Assembly: GCA_031771865.1 (NCBI GenBank)
Contig: JASISA010000022.1
Coordinates: 1,674,001-1,738,000, forward strand
DNA: 64,000 nucleotides
DNA from: Nothophaeocryptopus gaeumannii
Lineage: Eukaryota; Ascomycota; Dothideomycetes; Mycosphaerellales; Mycosphaerellaceae
Reading direction: 5' to 3'
Translations under genes and position numbers: made by a program
Notes under the pieces: generated by a model
The model's database searches: none
What the model saw: only the letters and a program-made list of their open reading frames with translations
What the model was told of the DNA's origin: nothing
Shown: piece after piece, positions 33,201-43,590 of the stretch
Layout: each line of letters starts with the position of its first letter
Position numbering within the stretch: position 1 is the first letter of the stretch

Positions 33201-36200
33201 TAGCGGAGTCGTGGGTCTTGGAAACTATGGCGCAGACCACGACACAAAAGGCCAGACAGTAATGGTGGATTCTGATGACCTCGATTCTAGCGACGACGAC
33301 GATGAGGATCTGGACGATGACCTGTTTGGCCCCTCCAAGAAGACTTCGAAGAAAATGGAGAGACCTGGGTTAGATCTCAGCGGTGCCACTGGATTGAAGC
33401 CGGAGGTCAAGAAAGGCCCGACCAAGATCAACCGACAGGCCCGGTCGATGAAAGACATGCGTGCACGACTTGCACCCGATTTGGGTCCGCTCCATCGTGT
33501 CATGCTCAATTGGGAATTCTTTCACGACGAGGACTATCCCCCGGGCACAGACGCGACACAATTCTCGAGTGTCCAAGACACGTTCCGTGACCCTGGATCG
33601 TACCAGAGCACGTTTGAGCCACTGCTTCTTCTTGAAGCGTGGCAAGGCATGTTGAAATCGCGCGAAGAGAGCTCTTCGAAGCCATACGAGATTAAAGTGC
33701 AGAGTCGCAGCAACGTGGATCAATTCATCGAGATCAGCAGTCTCATAGGTCAGCAAGAGAACCGCGACATTTCTCTGAGCGAAGGCGACATCATCCTCTT
33801 TTCGAGAGCGAAGAAGCCCGCCGACGACTCTGATGCCCCGCACTGTCTGGCCAGGATTTATCGCATGAAGCGGCAGAAGCAGCATATCGAAGTCGTCTAC
33901 CAGCTCATGCCGGGTTCCACGCTAGCGAGCCAGCTCACCATGCAGACCATCGTGTATGGACTCAAGATGCAGTCCATAACGCCAATGGAACGCGAATACG
34001 GTGCACTCAAAAGTCTAATGTACTACGATCTCTGCAATCAGATCGTCCGCGCAAAACCATCTCCCAAGCTGAGTTACAGCGAGCGCCAGGCTCAGTCCTA
34101 CCAGGATTGCTGGAACTTGAACAAGGCTCAGTCAGAAGCTGTACATGGAGCATTGGAGAATGAGGGCTTCTCACTCATTCAAGGACCGCCTGGATCCGGA
34201 AAGACCAAGACCATCGTCGCTATCGTCGGTGGACTGCTCTCGCAGACTCTAAGCAAGGCTGGACAAGGCGCTACGCGGATCGCCATGCCAACGTCGAATG
34301 GAAATAAGATCGCCAACGATGCTCCGTCGAAGAAGCTGCTGGTCTGCGCTCCTAGTAACGCGGCCGTCGACGAACTGGTCATCCGTCTCAAGTCTGGCAT
34401 CAAGACCAAGAACGGTCAGCAGCACAACATTAATGTCGTGCGTATCGGTCGCAGCGATGCAATGAACACACAAGTTCAGGATGTGAGCATCGAAGAATTG
34501 GTACAAAAGCGACTGGGTGGCAGCAACGCAGAAGAAGAGAAGAAGCGGAAGCAGAACGCAGAGCTGTTCAAGGAGCACGAACAAGTCTCTGCGCAGCTAC
34601 GTGAGCTCTACTCACAGCGAGATTCTGCTGCGACGGAACAGATGGAAGCTAACGAGCGCAAGAATCTGGAGGATAGCATCTTGCACATTCGACGACGGAA
34701 GGCGGAACTCGGCCAGCGCATTGACAACATCAAAGACAACGAGAGACACGCGGGTCGTGAACAGGAGTTGAACCGCAAGCGAGCGCAGCAAGCCGTCTTC
34801 GACGATGCTTATGTCATATGTGGCACCTTGAGCGGAAGTGGACACGATATGTTTCAGAGCTTGAACATTGAGTTCGAAACGGTCATTATCGATGAAGCCG
34901 CTCAGTGTGTTGAGATGAGCTCCCTCATACCGCTCAAGTACGGCTGCATCAAGTGTATCATGGTTGGAGATCCGAAGCAGCTGCCGCCCACTGTCTTCTC
35001 GAAGGAAGCTGCCAAGTTTCAATATGAACAGTCTCTGTTCGTACGCATGCAAAACAATCATCCCGACGATGTTCATTTACTCGACACACAGTACCGCATG
35101 CACCCAGACATCAGCTTGTTCCCGAGCACTACCTTCTACGACGGACTTCTCAAAGACGGCCCTGGTATGGCTGGTCTTCGAAAGCAGCCATGGCATCAGA
35201 GCGCCCTTCTCGCTCCTTATCGCTTCTTTGATGTGATCGGTCAACACCAGGCTGCTCCCAAGGGCCACTCTCTGGTCAACAGAGCCGAAATCGATGTTGC
35301 TGAGGCGCTCTATCGACGTCTGAAGACTGACTTTCCCAACTATGACTTCACCAGCAAGATCGGGGTCATCACGCCTTACAAGTCGCAGCTGAGAGAGCTG
35401 AAGAGCACTTTTGCCGCTCGCTTTGGTCAAGAGATTTTCGATTGCATTGAGTTCAACACCACTGACGCCTTCCAAGGACGTGAGAGCGAGATCATCATCT
35501 TCTCTTGTGTACGTGCGTCTCCTCAAGGTGGAATTGGTTTTTTGCAGGACATCCGACGTATGAATGTCGGTCTGACGAGAGCTAAATCGAGCTTGTGGGT
35601 TTTGGGTAACTCAGAGAGCTTGAGTCGTGGTCGGTACTTTAAGAAGATGCTTGACGATGCCCGAGCGAGAGATTCTTTGACGACAGGAAACGTTATGCAA
35701 ATGTTGCGACAACCGTGCAGCAACTTCCCTGCGCCCAAGTCGAAGGACACATCTATGCTGGATGTCTCTTCACACGTCTCGCAGACGGAAAAGAAGCGTC
35801 CCGGCCCCGCCAATGGCTCTCGGCAGTCGTCGGTCGATGTATCGAACAGCAAGTCAGCTACACCTGCGGCAAGTTCGGAGAACATCACAAATGGAAAGGA
35901 GCAGGACCCAGACAAAATGGAAGGCATTCGATATCGCTTTGAGGATCGGATCGGCAAGAAGAAGTCGAGCCCAGCCACGGAGAACAAGGCCAGCGAAGAT
36001 GTCGAAATGGAGGATGCGGACGTTGGGATGGAGACGAAGCCACGAGAGCGTCAGTCGAACACGCCATCAGATGCCTCCGCCACTGGCGCTCGGCGCTCAC
36101 CAAGCAATGCAGCGTCAGTCGAAGGTGCTGGCGGCTCGAGAGGTGGCACTCCTGTGTCAGGGGTGTCTACTGCAGAGAGCGACGTCACGCAGGCGAACGG

Positions 36201-36300
36201 GACAGCCAAATCACGAGGCGGAATAATACCACCAAAGCTAGTCAAGAAGCGCCCGGCCGCTGCTAGCCCCTTCATGCCTAAGAGGAAGCCCGGGAGGTAG
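30247..36300 (+). CDS. SEN1: Sen1 superfamily 1 RNA/DNA helicase
   Basis: Single exon, 2017 residues. Sen1 unwinds RNA:DNA hybrids and terminates RNA polymerase II at short non-coding transcripts in the nucleus. The N-terminal 850 residues form the helical SEN1_N domain (for example EYHRGRKLLRNRLEGEYS). A Lys/Asp-rich linker at about 900-1080 includes SDDDDEDLDDDLFGPSKK. All SF1B motifs are visible: the Q-motif LNKAQSEAV, Walker A GPPGSGKTKT (from about 1313), APSNAAVDEL, the prong insertion EEKKRKQNAELFKEHEQV, DEAAQC (about 1549), GDPKQLPPTV, LDTQYRMHP, GVITPYKSQL, DAFQGRESEIIIFSCVRA and MNVGLTRAKSSLWVLGN. The C-terminus is basic and Ser-rich with likely nuclear localisation patches. Length is close to yeast Sen1. 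Confidence 0.96.
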   Translation: MDDNNEDMAGPQLVIDLEKLAAIGHETHWFCPRTGEDQVGIFFDEDFCDVDIAETAEEKKTRLAKAQEATQRRDQALDVCAILAFDGTDAVPYQEKLKECLQTQLTRCDICVREYHRGRKLLRNRLEGEYSADDVQTFMQTFDEMNIARITAGLDVMTETLMDLPPEDRKITAVGEQGMFAMFESLHSIPFLRSEDLMQRHFDKPFRLVQTKRKFTLPNFAPGMAAFLYSGKPERYAWAERNVGRMKRPLLSQEFECAVKPFFEAAMSRVHVVSLELQYLPTFWKATKQIINKLDKSLITNNLRALDVNFFTLSLDHFQIDAPHFEDLLESLQMLLKKSANDFWDAMGSASPQNVIEVICRAPRLDQLLKMTEEREDLHLEEKMTWVDAFIKTIKPANLVPPLRTLLDQLLGKFQDEQYSRHARSVTWTKGLTSLRDAIAAVTGSVDGGPVYTHLVEAVSKDFIAQILDELEGIEKKGEMNLTTDQLTSLEIIESILAMELKGLRRDRRYIEQHGELDHELGVTSLNLWRMTMRAIRAGNPYFPAAIFAGIRGLVQLDKLPPSQRSRAPKAVESWDNALGRVHNYVIADLLDRVESFTPDQLTGLYSERLAANGIMALLFSADDRIHQGALALLKILTGEDNRRQSLFNVTDLFPSITLEATAESLKFVTEAKIFGPCQVLLKICRDIFSCLCDSGDGLLRSKDMSVRDQEALRSFWVRTWSALEMIFSMTEAWSGTGLDKGMMQEFCRETMDFADYAFEQYAIISGVLEAQGGIDLKKDLLQSPAKTFKSSSRWLRLRDEYLITKAVELTSKTLLRLQEVGIQVTPDAAQFIEDIITSTADSKHAKVKTKLSMNHRAKLQSALERHIGESLSDVIEIGASTKSKKQSSLQDWAVPGSRGSGSSTPTSGIKPGKNVIDLDSWGKAAQAKKEAPPKKPLIMSGPQKTQKKQEADQQAFLAKRKAAKAEAEKQKADALAKARAQGAGSGVVGLGNYGADHDTKGQTVMVDSDDLDSSDDDDEDLDDDLFGPSKKTSKKMERPGLDLSGATGLKPEVKKGPTKINRQARSMKDMRARLAPDLGPLHRVMLNWEFFHDEDYPPGTDATQFSSVQDTFRDPGSYQSTFEPLLLLEAWQGMLKSREESSSKPYEIKVQSRSNVDQFIEISSLIGQQENRDISLSEGDIILFSRAKKPADDSDAPHCLARIYRMKRQKQHIEVVYQLMPGSTLASQLTMQTIVYGLKMQSITPMEREYGALKSLMYYDLCNQIVRAKPSPKLSYSERQAQSYQDCWNLNKAQSEAVHGALENEGFSLIQGPPGSGKTKTIVAIVGGLLSQTLSKAGQGATRIAMPTSNGNKIANDAPSKKLLVCAPSNAAVDELVIRLKSGIKTKNGQQHNINVVRIGRSDAMNTQVQDVSIEELVQKRLGGSNAEEEKKRKQNAELFKEHEQVSAQLRELYSQRDSAATEQMEANERKNLEDSILHIRRRKAELGQRIDNIKDNERHAGREQELNRKRAQQAVFDDAYVICGTLSGSGHDMFQSLNIEFETVIIDEAAQCVEMSSLIPLKYGCIKCIMVGDPKQLPPTVFSKEAAKFQYEQSLFVRMQNNHPDDVHLLDTQYRMHPDISLFPSTTFYDGLLKDGPGMAGLRKQPWHQSALLAPYRFFDVIGQHQAAPKGHSLVNRAEIDVAEALYRRLKTDFPNYDFTSKIGVITPYKSQLRELKSTFAARFGQEIFDCIEFNTTDAFQGRESEIIIFSCVRASPQGGIGFLQDIRRMNVGLTRAKSSLWVLGNSESLSRGRYFKKMLDDARARDSLTTGNVMQMLRQPCSNFPAPKSKDTSMLDVSSHVSQTEKKRPGPANGSRQSSVDVSNSKSATPAASSENITNGKEQDPDKMEGIRYRFEDRIGKKKSSPATENKASEDVEMEDADVGMETKPRERQSNTPSDASATGARRSPSNAASVEGAGGSRGGTPVSGVSTAESDVTQANGTAKSRGGIIPPKLVKKRPAAASPFMPKRKPGR

Positions 36301-38269
36301 GGTTTCTCGGAGCGCAAGGGAGCAGTGAGGTTAAAGGGAGGCGAAGATGAAGAGTCATGAGTGCGTGCAGCAACGCGTCCGTCAACGCAGTAGGAGCTTT
36401 CTAGCATCAGCTACAAAACAAGACACTATCAGGTCAGAGCGCCGTGGAGGCAAAGATGGTCCCACGGCAGTTCTTGCCTAAGCATGCGTTCGATCGGCAG
36501 CCTACAGTATTACATGGCTGCTTCATGATGGGCAGGCTTGCAGGCGCGAGCGTACGACGAGGCACAGGCGCTCGTGGTTGAAGAAAAGGAAGCTAGAACA
36601 GATACTTTGATACCCACCTGCACAGTGCTGCGATGTAGTCGGTCGGTCTCGGACAAGGCTGTCGGGCGACCTTTTCCTCATCTTTCATTGGGACTCCCTT
36701 GAATGAGGGGAGATGAGTGTAGGCCGTGCACGAGCGCTGATGGACGTAGTACAGGGTACTGACACGAGCGCGTCGCCGCTTCTCCGAAGTCCGTCATGCT
36801 GCCATACCGCGTCGTCTGCTTGATCGACGTCGGAAGCGGAAAATTGCGTGAAGGGGTCAGCACTGTAATCTTGACTTTTCCCGATGACAGTAAGAGGCGG
36901 CATGGAGCTGACTGGACGTAGCTGGTCTGGCGTTGCTGTACCTGCCTCCCTCCCATCTCGAACATCACGATGGAGGCGCTGTTGCCCAGCTTGTCGTCTG
37001 CAAGCGTGTAAATTTGACAGCATCATCTTTCAGTGGCCGTTCCAGACACCAGGTCACGATGCATCACGTAGACGCCCAGCTGGCACTCCCAGCGCCCCTG
37101 GGCATATTTTGACATTTGCGCCGCGATGCAACCACCTGCGGCTCTCATCAAAAACTCGCGCGGGCTTGTCGCTGTGCTGTCCTCGTGGCACAGTAGGTTA
37201 CATGCGCAGGCGCTGTAGTTGAATTTCATCGTCGTACAGTCTCGGGATCCCGGTCGAGTGATCCTGGTCAGATGTGGTCGGCGCAGTGGGCTTTGTGATA
37301 CCTCATATGCACTTCGGATCCATTTTGCAACACGACGAACTTGCTAAGTTACACCCCCTTGCGCAACATCAACTGCCCGCTTTCACCAACCTCTGAGGCT
37401 CTGACCACGACCCTCCGACCGCATCACTTGGAACCAAACAAATCGCCACCGGCCCGTCTTAGACAACAAATCATCCCCTCCGTCTTGCCAGACTATACCA
37501 GATCGCGAGATACTGCTGAGAGCCTGAGACCGGCGCGCAGGCGCATTGAAGAGATCTGCTCGCCAACCTCCACTTGTCCCCCTTCCAAGCAAGCACTGCA
37601 CGCTGCACTCCCGCGCAAGAATTCATTCCCCGGCCGCTGTACGCCCGCCGCTGAATCCACGAATGTCGAAGTGCTGTTGTGCGCGTCTTCGCCGTAGCAC
37701 GTCTACGCTGCTTCGGCTTCTGTTCCACAGTCTCTGCCAGGGCGCCGCCTGCTTTTCGCTGAATTACGCTACGCCACGCCCAGCTCCTTGCCTGGCCTTT
37801 GTGAGATGATCTGAGATTCAGCATCATCGTCTGAGAGACCGTCGACCAGGCATGATTAGCACCGCATGTTCCGCATTGACTCGGTCTTGTTTTCTCTTCA
37901 CCCTGTCTGCTGCTACCGTGAGCTTGCCGGCCTATATGCACGTCGCCGGCACTTTTTGTGTACACTCTGCAACCGTTGCTGCTTCTCCTCCTTTTCTGCT
38001 GGCTGGTCTATTCTCGACGTACCTGGTTCTTGCTGTCTTGTTTTCGTTTCGTTCTCGTCCTTCTCAGCTCTCTTTACCGACTCGATACACTTGGAAACCA
38101 AGCACCTACTGCGCTGCTCGCATCCGTGGCTCAATCATCAATGACGAACAAATTGCCTGCCACGCTCACTGCTGCACTTCAATGATCGACACTGCTTAGC
38201 TCCTCGCAGCACTCACTTCTCGTCCAGCGTCACCTCGCACGCTGCCACTGCTTGCCAGCTGAAAACTAG
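36301..38269. other. intergenic region, about 2 kb
   Basis: The longest gene-free stretch in the window. From about 37.35 to 38.25 kb the plus strand is rich in C and T, as in fungal promoters and leaders. Open frames on both strands lack recognisable motifs. No tRNA, repeat or transposon relic was found. Confidence 0.5.
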
Positions 38270-38324
38270 GTGAGCTGGCATGGTTCCTCCGCGTCCCGTG
38301 GCATTAATCTCTAACGGGATCTAG
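38270..38324 (+). other. 5' UTR intron
   Basis: A 55-nt interval starts GTGAGC, has a CTAAC branch site 17 nt from the end and finishes TAG. The upstream exon ends with a stop codon in the frame of the following gene, so the intron is in the leader rather than in the coding part. Confidence 0.55.
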
Positions 38325-38405
38325 GTGACACACATCCTAGTCCGCCCATACATCTACCACGCATCCTCCGGAGCAGCGTCGCAGGCAGAGCACTGCTCGT
38401 GTCCA

Positions 38406-41400
38406 ATGCAGCTTTCCGCTGCGCTGCAGCGGCGAGCACCACTCCCGGGCTTTGCCAACCACACGCCTCGACACTGGCAGATAACATCTGTTGCCGACCA
38501 CCCCTCGCAATCTCACTGCCCACCCGACATGTTTGGGCCTGGTCCAGGCATGACCATTGGAGCAGGCCCACTGTATACCAACGCCATAATGGGCCAGGCT
38601 CCGTCTGCCTTGGAGCGAGAGAAATTCCGCAAAGCCAGCTCAACCATCTTGAGGGAAGATTCGATTCAGCAATTCGAGGAGAGCAGATGTCCAAGTCCGT
38701 TTACTGAGCGAGAGCAGCAGTTTATCGATCAGCAAACTTTGCCCTTGTCTCGTCCGGACTCATGGTCGATGCACTACGACTGTACGAATGAGCGCCCATA
38801 CGCGAATCCTCATACTGTTGCTGGTGCTTCCAGCAATCATACTCTTTCTGGAATCACTGAAGACAAGATGATGACCCAGTCGAGTCTCTCGCGCTTGCCG
38901 CGGGATAACCCTTCTCATGACCTGGCTTTCTTTCTAAGGACGACTGGCCCTACAGCGCCTCACCGCAAGCCGAGCAAGATCGAGCACCCTCGTCGAGCAG
39001 TGAGCGGGAAAAATGCTTTGCGATTTCTGGGAGTTCGAGGCGGTCAAAAGCGTCATGTTTCGCAAGTTCAGACCGCTCATGAGAGGTGAGGCAGGGTTGA
39101 TGACGACTTTGAGATCTGTCACTCTTGGCTAACCGAAACCCCAGACTCAACGGCGTGTTGCACTTTCGGGACGAGGGCGGCTTGCTCTCTGATGTTCCCG
39201 ACCAACCAATCCCAGAAGGGTATGAGCAGAAGATCTCATCAACAGGTACGTACTATCTAATAATCGAGATTTGATCTGATCGTTTTCGGTCTCTTGGTGG
39301 TGAATCTGGATCTGACGATGCTGGTCCAGGAAAACGGTACCTTGCATTGGTACCTAAGACTACCAAGCAAGCCAAAGATGTTGCTGTGACCGACCAGCCG
39401 TCGATACTGAGGTGTGTGAAAAGGGTTCGAATTGTGCTTCGTCTCATGATTGACCTCTTTTCGCAGCCCGGAAGTATTGGAGTCAAGGGTGTCTGTTTCC
39501 TTCGCCGATGACGTCACCTATTCAACCGGTGATGGCTTTGACAGTTGGTTCTCAACACTTCATCAGCAGCAGAGAGATACGGACGAACAGTGCGTAGAAG
39601 GCGCGAAGAAGCCCGCTTCATCTTACCAGGAGGTGGCCAAAAGACTCGAGAGGCATCATCCGACGCCGATACGGCCGGCAGCTTCGGAGCCTCCCAGTCC
39701 AATCCCTGAATCTGCAATATCAATGTCAGAGTCCTATCGTGGAAGCAGCATCTTCGACCACCCGCCTCCGAAACTATCGTTCGATGCGTCTAGAGTATTG
39801 ACGAGCCATCCGATCCGGGAGGACGATCCGCAGACACCGAAACTTTCGTTGCCAAACGAAGAGTTCCCCGTTAAGCATCCCAGTCCGGAGATGGAAGTCG
39901 AGATCAAGCATCCGTTGCCTCGCCGCCTCGGTAGCCATCCAGTACTGCTGCAGCGAGCATCCAGCATAGCTGCCACCATGTATCAAAGAAGCGTCTCGGA
40001 CAGTCTTGGCCAAGACTTCTCTGACAGCCCTGGTCCGCCACCACCTCGGAGCCCACTCAGGTTGAGGAGAGATCCTAGGACCATTGAAAATGTCATCTCC
40101 ACCCATGAGCATACGCGGAAGTCCACGCCCCGAATGGCACCAAGCATAAAGTCTCAAAGTGACTTCAACTTTGACTCAGAGCCTGTAAGGGCAACGGTAA
40201 CGACGGAATGTACTGGTCCCATCAAACGGCCGAAATCTCGAAATCGGGATAAGAAGGGTACGTTGCCACGCGTACCCTATCCAACGAATCGCAAGGAGAG
40301 AGAAGAGCGTGCTCGTGCTCGCAAAGCTCGTGAGCTACCTTCCATCAATGTCAATCGGACCATCGACTCTGTCGTTAGTGGACCGCCACCAGCCAACACA
40401 GCTGCACAATCCGCCCGTCAGCGCCTCAAGAAGATGCGGCCACACATCTCGATCCCGGATCTCAAGCCAGCGCCTCTGCGACACTCGTCGTCAGCAAGTG
40501 CGACGTCAAGCGCACCGAGCTGGAGAAAGCACACGACTATTACACCCATCTCTCCGGTTCCATCTCGCGCAAGCGAGGAACAAGACGGTATGGTCGAGTA
40601 CACCCCAATCTCGCCAACTGCATCCGGCGAAGTACACGCAGCTCCGGCTGGACTTGGCATGTCGCCAATGACGCTCGTTGCTGAGGAGATTCCAATCCCG
40701 AAGACAACAAAGTCACCTAAGCCCCCCAAGCTCGTCATCAAGGAGCCCAAGGCAAAAGGGTACGCTCCAAGACCAAGATCAGCTTCGCTCCCAAGAAATG
40801 CTGCTGCCAAACGAAGAAGTCGACAGAGTATCGACAACAGCCGCACAAGTATCAGTGGGCATTCAAGTCCTGGTGCGAAGAGCCCTGCTCTCCTACCTCT
40901 TTGCCGCTCGGCTGACGAGAACGCGCCGCCTCTGCCATCTCCACCTCCAAATAGAGCACTCCCGCCAACACCTCCCCAGTCCGGCTCCGAGAAACCCAAC
41001 TCCAACACCGGACTCAAACGCTGTCAAACGAAAGATCTTCCAACCCTCCCTTCCCAGGATGTCTCCCCGCTCTCAACATCCTCCGCAAAGAAGAACAGCA
41101 ACAGTCATGCTCATCAAAACCTCCCTCACATCGCAACCCAACGCAAAACATCCTCCGAATCCCGCGTCGCCAAAACCCAGGCTGCTACAGGTCTCATAGC
41201 AGCCAACCGGGCCGCCTCACGCATAGATGCCCGCCTGGAAGCCCTCGAAAAACAAAACGCCCTACTCTCAGCAGCATTAATGGCCGTTCTCCGCACAAAC
41301 GGGTCTTTAAATGGACCCCCACTACCTTCTGCCATTAACTCCCTTCTCACCTCGTCCGACGTTTCACCAGATTCTCCGAAGGGGGCAACAATGGCTTGGG

Positions 41401-41555
41401 AAACCCGCGTCGCTCGACGAAGTGCCGCAACAACAGGCACAGCTACCAGCGGAGTGAGTGGGACTTCTCACGCGCCGAGTAGTAGTGAGGGGAGTGCGTT
41501 GGAGATGTATATGAGTACGCGACGGGGAAGCGGGAGGTTCGAAGGGCAGATGTGA
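38406..41555 (+). CDS. large disordered Pro/Ser-rich protein, conserved C-terminal coiled coil
   Basis: Predicted exons 38406-39085, 39145-39245, 39330-39411 and 39467-41555 give 983 residues. The three introns (59, 84, 55 nt) are GT-AG and each corrects the frame; the second exon pair reads NGVLHFRDEGGLLSDVP and GKRYLALVPKTTKQAKD. The first ATG after the leader intron is 38406; the ATG at 38529 (MFGPGPG) is an alternative giving 942 residues. Residues 250-850 are Pro/Ser/Arg-rich with SPPRSP-like and PPLPSPPP tracts (possible SH3 ligands), KRPKSRNRDKKG and a KEREERARARKARELPS helix. A short coiled coil, SRIDARLEALEKQNALLSAA, precedes the acidic and Ser-rich end. I do not recognise the family; a cytoskeletal or polarity scaffold is a guess. 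Confidence 0.7.
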
Positions 41556-41880
41556 CTAGGCGAGGATGGAAAGGGAATGGGATTGGTGAGGTTGATGAGA
41601 TTGGTAGGCAACCGAAGGAGTGGGATAGTTTTGGGGTTATTCTGTACGTGGATGGATGTTTTGGAGTGGATTGAGGGGGTTGAATGACGGTCGTGAACAG
41701 CGAGGAGGAGGAGGATGATGATTTTGTTGGTTTGTTACAAGAAATCTCTTTGGTTGAAACAGAACGCAAGTTTGACGATGTTGATGATGCAGCGATTATG
41801 GATGATAGTAATAGATTTGGAAACGGCCGTTATTGAGTAGAAAACAGCTAGACTAGTATCGAACAGAGGTGATGTTTTGG
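41556..41880. other. convergent intergenic spacer, 325 bp
   Basis: 3' flanks of two genes that face each other. G/T-rich on the plus strand; no gene seen. Confidence 0.55.
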
Positions 41881-43026
41881 TCACATTATCGGAGGCCCAT
41901 CGGTGTTCTTCTCGTCCTTATTTGTGTGATCTGGGTGGATCATACCCATCCGTAGCGCCCAATCTTTTCGCCCGGTCTCTTTGATGAGCTCTTCAGCCAA
42001 GTCTAGCCTTCGCCGATATGCCTTGGACGGGTTGGAAACTTTCACAGTTCTTCCGTGCATCTGCAAAGTGTTTGTGTAGAGGGTCACGAGGCCTAGTAAC
42101 ACTGTCGATCCGACCAGAAGGATGAGTAACAACACCTTCGTCTCGTGCCGTGCCTTGAAACTCAGCGCAACACCAAAATACCTGTCACTCACATATCAGC
42201 AACTTCTCCCTCCTCAATCTTGACTTCTTGTACTTACACCAACATCGTCCCAGCCATCGTCAACCCCCTCTCCCCTGCCGTCGGATCTCGCATCCAAGAC
42301 CCAGAAGTGACGGCCTTTAGATCATCTACAAGTCCTTGGATTCTTACCCATTTGTCTTGACTCAACAACACAAGCAGGTCTCCTCTGACACCCGGTTCTG
42401 CCGCTCCGAACCATCCGAGCCGAGCTCTCCTCTGGATGATGAGGACGTTCGTCAAGCGGACGAGGATGAAGATCGCTAAGACGGAGAGGCCGACCCAATC
42501 CCGGAGAGTCAGAATCAGAAGAAACTCCAAGGTTGTGAGTGATGTGGCAGAGTAGTAAGCCAGAGTCGCTGGGATCGAGACGTTTGGCCTATCTGACGGC
42601 TTCCCGACTTCCAAAGTGGTGAGGCATCCGCTCTTGCCAACTTCCTGGAGATAAAGCACAGTAGCTTGATTCTCCACTCTAAAGACATATCCACTCGTCA
42701 TGGCCGCGCAAGCTGGATATTCGCCCTTGGCCAGATCGGAGGCGGACTGTTGTTTGTGCATACCAGCGACGAGGATGAGGCTGTCGAGGAAGTGTGCGGT
42801 CCCCGTTTGTGCGGTGTGGTGGGGGATGATGGGGAGGTCTGCGAGGAAGAGGAGGCCTATCGCGTCGAGTGGGATGGATATGGGCAATTCGCGAAGGACG
42901 GAGGTCATGGTCTAGGAGGGGAATTAGTGAGCTTGAGGGGGGGGGACTGTATGTGGTGAAGGGCTGATTTACTTGAGACGGAAGATATTCGTTCAGCTCG
43001 TCTATCAGTCTGAAGAGCAAGTCCAT
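41881..43026 (-). CDS. uncharacterised fungal multi-pass membrane protein, paralogue B
   Basis: Predicted exons 43026-42973, 42911-42238 and 42181-41881 give 342 residues. The introns (61 and 56 nt) are in phases 0 and 2, exactly as in the paralogue at 26.5-27.7 kb. Shared elements in order: exon 1 ending in YLPSQ, ISIPLDAIGLLFLADLP, TGTAHFLDSLILVAGMHKQQ, YVFRVENQATVLYLQE, two helices (LTTLEFLLILTL and WVGLSVLAIFILVRLTNVLII), QRRARLGWFGAAEP, GDLLVLLSQDKWVRIQG, TMLVYFGVALSF across intron 2, LLLILLVGSTVLLGLV and LQMHGRTVKV. The ATG at 43026 is the first in the frame. Function unknown. The conserved histidine-glycine after the last helix and the GWFG and LVLLS boxes are the family hallmarks. Confidence 0.78.
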
Positions 43027-43590
43027 AACGATTCCGGTTCTTCTCTCTGTTTCAAGAGTGTGAAAATTGCTTCGACGCAGATCTTTATGTATCAAGCTGT
43101 AGCATAGCCACCATATTTCGCAGAGGCCGCCGACTTCAGCGTACTCGCAGCTAGCGTAACGCAGCAGCTCAGCATGGATGACGGTCTTGAAGTGAGCAGA
43201 GGTCCATCTGAGCTATATCGCAATCTTTCCGATTATTTCGAGAGCAAAGGGAAGCGTGACGTGTTGATATCGCTGTTGCTCTGGAAAGAAAGCAGGCAGA
43301 CGAGCTGAGGTGAAGTTTTGCCAAGACTTGGAGCTGCCGGGACATCAGCAGCGTGACACCTAGTCAACACCTTGTTATACTCGTTCATTTGAGGCTGCTC
43401 AATGCGTCTTTTTTTGCTTATGTGTATTATCATACAGCAGCTCAATGCCGGCCGGCCACATGAAGTCCCAGACCCATGCAGCTCATGGATGCCTCTTACC
43501 GTTCCGTCGTACCTGAATATCTTTCATCTGATCATGTCCAATGCGGTACTGTAGACAAGAACACAGTGCAGGCACTCCTCTCATCAATGC
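43027..43590. other. intergenic region, 564 bp
   Basis: Promoter of paralogue B and 3' flank of the SKT5 homologue. No gene seen. Confidence 0.5.

Noticed and set aside
39421..39440. tRNA-like B box (GGTTCGAAT)
   Set aside because: No cloverleaf or A box around it; it lies in an intron of a protein gene.
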